A stretch of 64,000 nt of DNA, taken from positions 393,460 to 457,459 of the forward strand of contig JAOSKV010000012.1 in NCBI GenBank assembly GCA_027493405.1. Reading direction: 5' to 3'. The stretch comes from FEB-22 sp003105195 (lineage in GTDB: Bacteria > Pseudomonadota > Alphaproteobacteria > Rhizobiales > Xanthobacteraceae). Positions 63,717 through 64,000 of the stretch are shown one piece after another. Below the pieces are notes generated by a model. The model saw only the letters and a program-made list of their open reading frames with translations, did not search any database and was not told the origin of the DNA. A program made the translations under genes and the position numbers. Numbering within the stretch: position 1 is the stretch's first letter; each line of letters starts with the position of its first letter.

Positions 63717-64000
63717 CGACCTCCCGCGAGGGCCGCGGCGAGCGCTCCCTCAAGGTGCGCGTGAAGAAGCCGCGCAGCCGCTCGCATTCCTCCCAGCTCT
63801 GGCTCGAGCGCCAGCTCAACGACCCGTACGTCGCGCGCGCCAAGCGCGAGGGCTACCGCTCGCGCGCCGCCTTCAAGCTCGCCGAGATCGACGACAAGCA
63901 CCGCTTCCTCAAGTCCGGCGGGCGCGTGGTCGACCTCGGCGCCGCGCCCGGCGGCTGGAGCCAGGTCGCCGCGGCGCGGGTCGGTTCGCCCGGCAAGGGA
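63713..64000 (+). CDS. rlmE: 23S rRNA (uridine-2552-2'-O)-methyltransferase RlmE, 3' end outside window
   Basis: First 96 codons of the FtsJ/RrmJ methyltransferase that 2'-O-methylates U2552 of 23S rRNA during 50S maturation, using S-adenosylmethionine. After a basic N-terminal extension (TTSREGRGERSLKVRVKK), the family core SQLWLERQLNDPYVARAKRE leads to the catalytic Lys region EGYRSRAAFKLAEIDDKH. The SAM-binding loop is VVDLGAAPGGWSQVA. GTG 63713 overlaps the Ppx stop (GTGA). An N-terminal extension of this kind is common in alphaproteobacteria. Confidence 0.94.
   Translation, partial: MTTSREGRGERSLKVRVKKPRSRSHSSQLWLERQLNDPYVARAKREGYRSRAAFKLAEIDDKHRFLKSGGRVVDLGAAPGGWSQVAAARVGSPGKG

Overview
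The window is about 64 kb of very GC-rich DNA (roughly 70% by eye) with tightly packed, often 4-bp-overlapping genes. It is most likely an alphaproteobacterial chromosome, probably Hyphomicrobiales. The signs are a form I carbon monoxide dehydrogenase cluster of the Oligotropha/Bradyrhizobium type, a DUF3551 protein, rhizobial-type dispersed palindromic repeats and many acyl-CoA pathway paralogues. No phage, insertion sequence, CRISPR array or rRNA operon was seen. One tRNA-Gln(CTG) gene lies at 52321-52391.

Layout. (1) 1-5835: coxSLDEF, the end of a form I aerobic CO dehydrogenase operon. It holds the 2Fe-2S subunit, the Mo/Cu catalytic subunit with the AYRCSFR loop, and maturation genes. 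(2) 5975-11964: a compact run of a catalase-fold protein, a metzincin-like protease, an unknown protein, a LodA-like quinoprotein amino-acid oxidase and its LodB-like flavoprotein. LodA enzymes make hydrogen peroxide, so the catalase-like neighbour is suggestive. (3) 12173-17561: an exported PDZ/Sel1/peptidoglycan-binding protein (frameshifted), a 1142-residue exported Cys-rich protein, and a DUF3551 gene. (4) 17723-48167: a large acyl-CoA catabolic region. It has a FadR-type regulator, a livHMGF-type ABC transporter with its binding protein, four acid-CoA ligases, crotonases, four SDRs, an acyl-CoA dehydrogenase, two MDR-type dehydrogenases, a TetR regulator, and three pairs of Cys-less thiolase-like protein plus DUF35 protein. 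(5) 48441-52391: small exported proteins, a PNPOx-fold protein, a HEPN/nucleotidyltransferase toxin-antitoxin pair, TspO and the tRNA. (6) 52721-61893: a likely nitrogen-compound catabolic region with RidA, a cytosine-deaminase-like amidohydrolase, two paralogous FAD-linked oxidases, a creatininase-family amidohydrolase, an NAD(P)H:quinone reductase and an SsuA/NMT1-type ABC importer. (7) 61974-64000: an XRE regulator, a Ppx/GppA phosphatase and the start of rlmE.

How parts work together. The acyl-CoA region looks like one uptake, activation and beta-oxidation programme for an organic acid. Two divergent promoter regions in it, 9.4 kb apart, carry the same operator (GATTGA-N8-TCAATC). The thiolase-like/DUF35 pairs resemble the retro-aldolases of steroid side-chain degradation more than true thiolases.

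Data quality. At least eight conserved genes or gene pieces are broken by single-base indels, mostly in homopolymers. Three tracts made almost only of G and C runs (34348-34464, 42727-42900, 45965-46024) replace conserved coding sequence while roughly preserving length. These look like sequencing or assembly errors, so the affected genes are described as probably intact in the organism.
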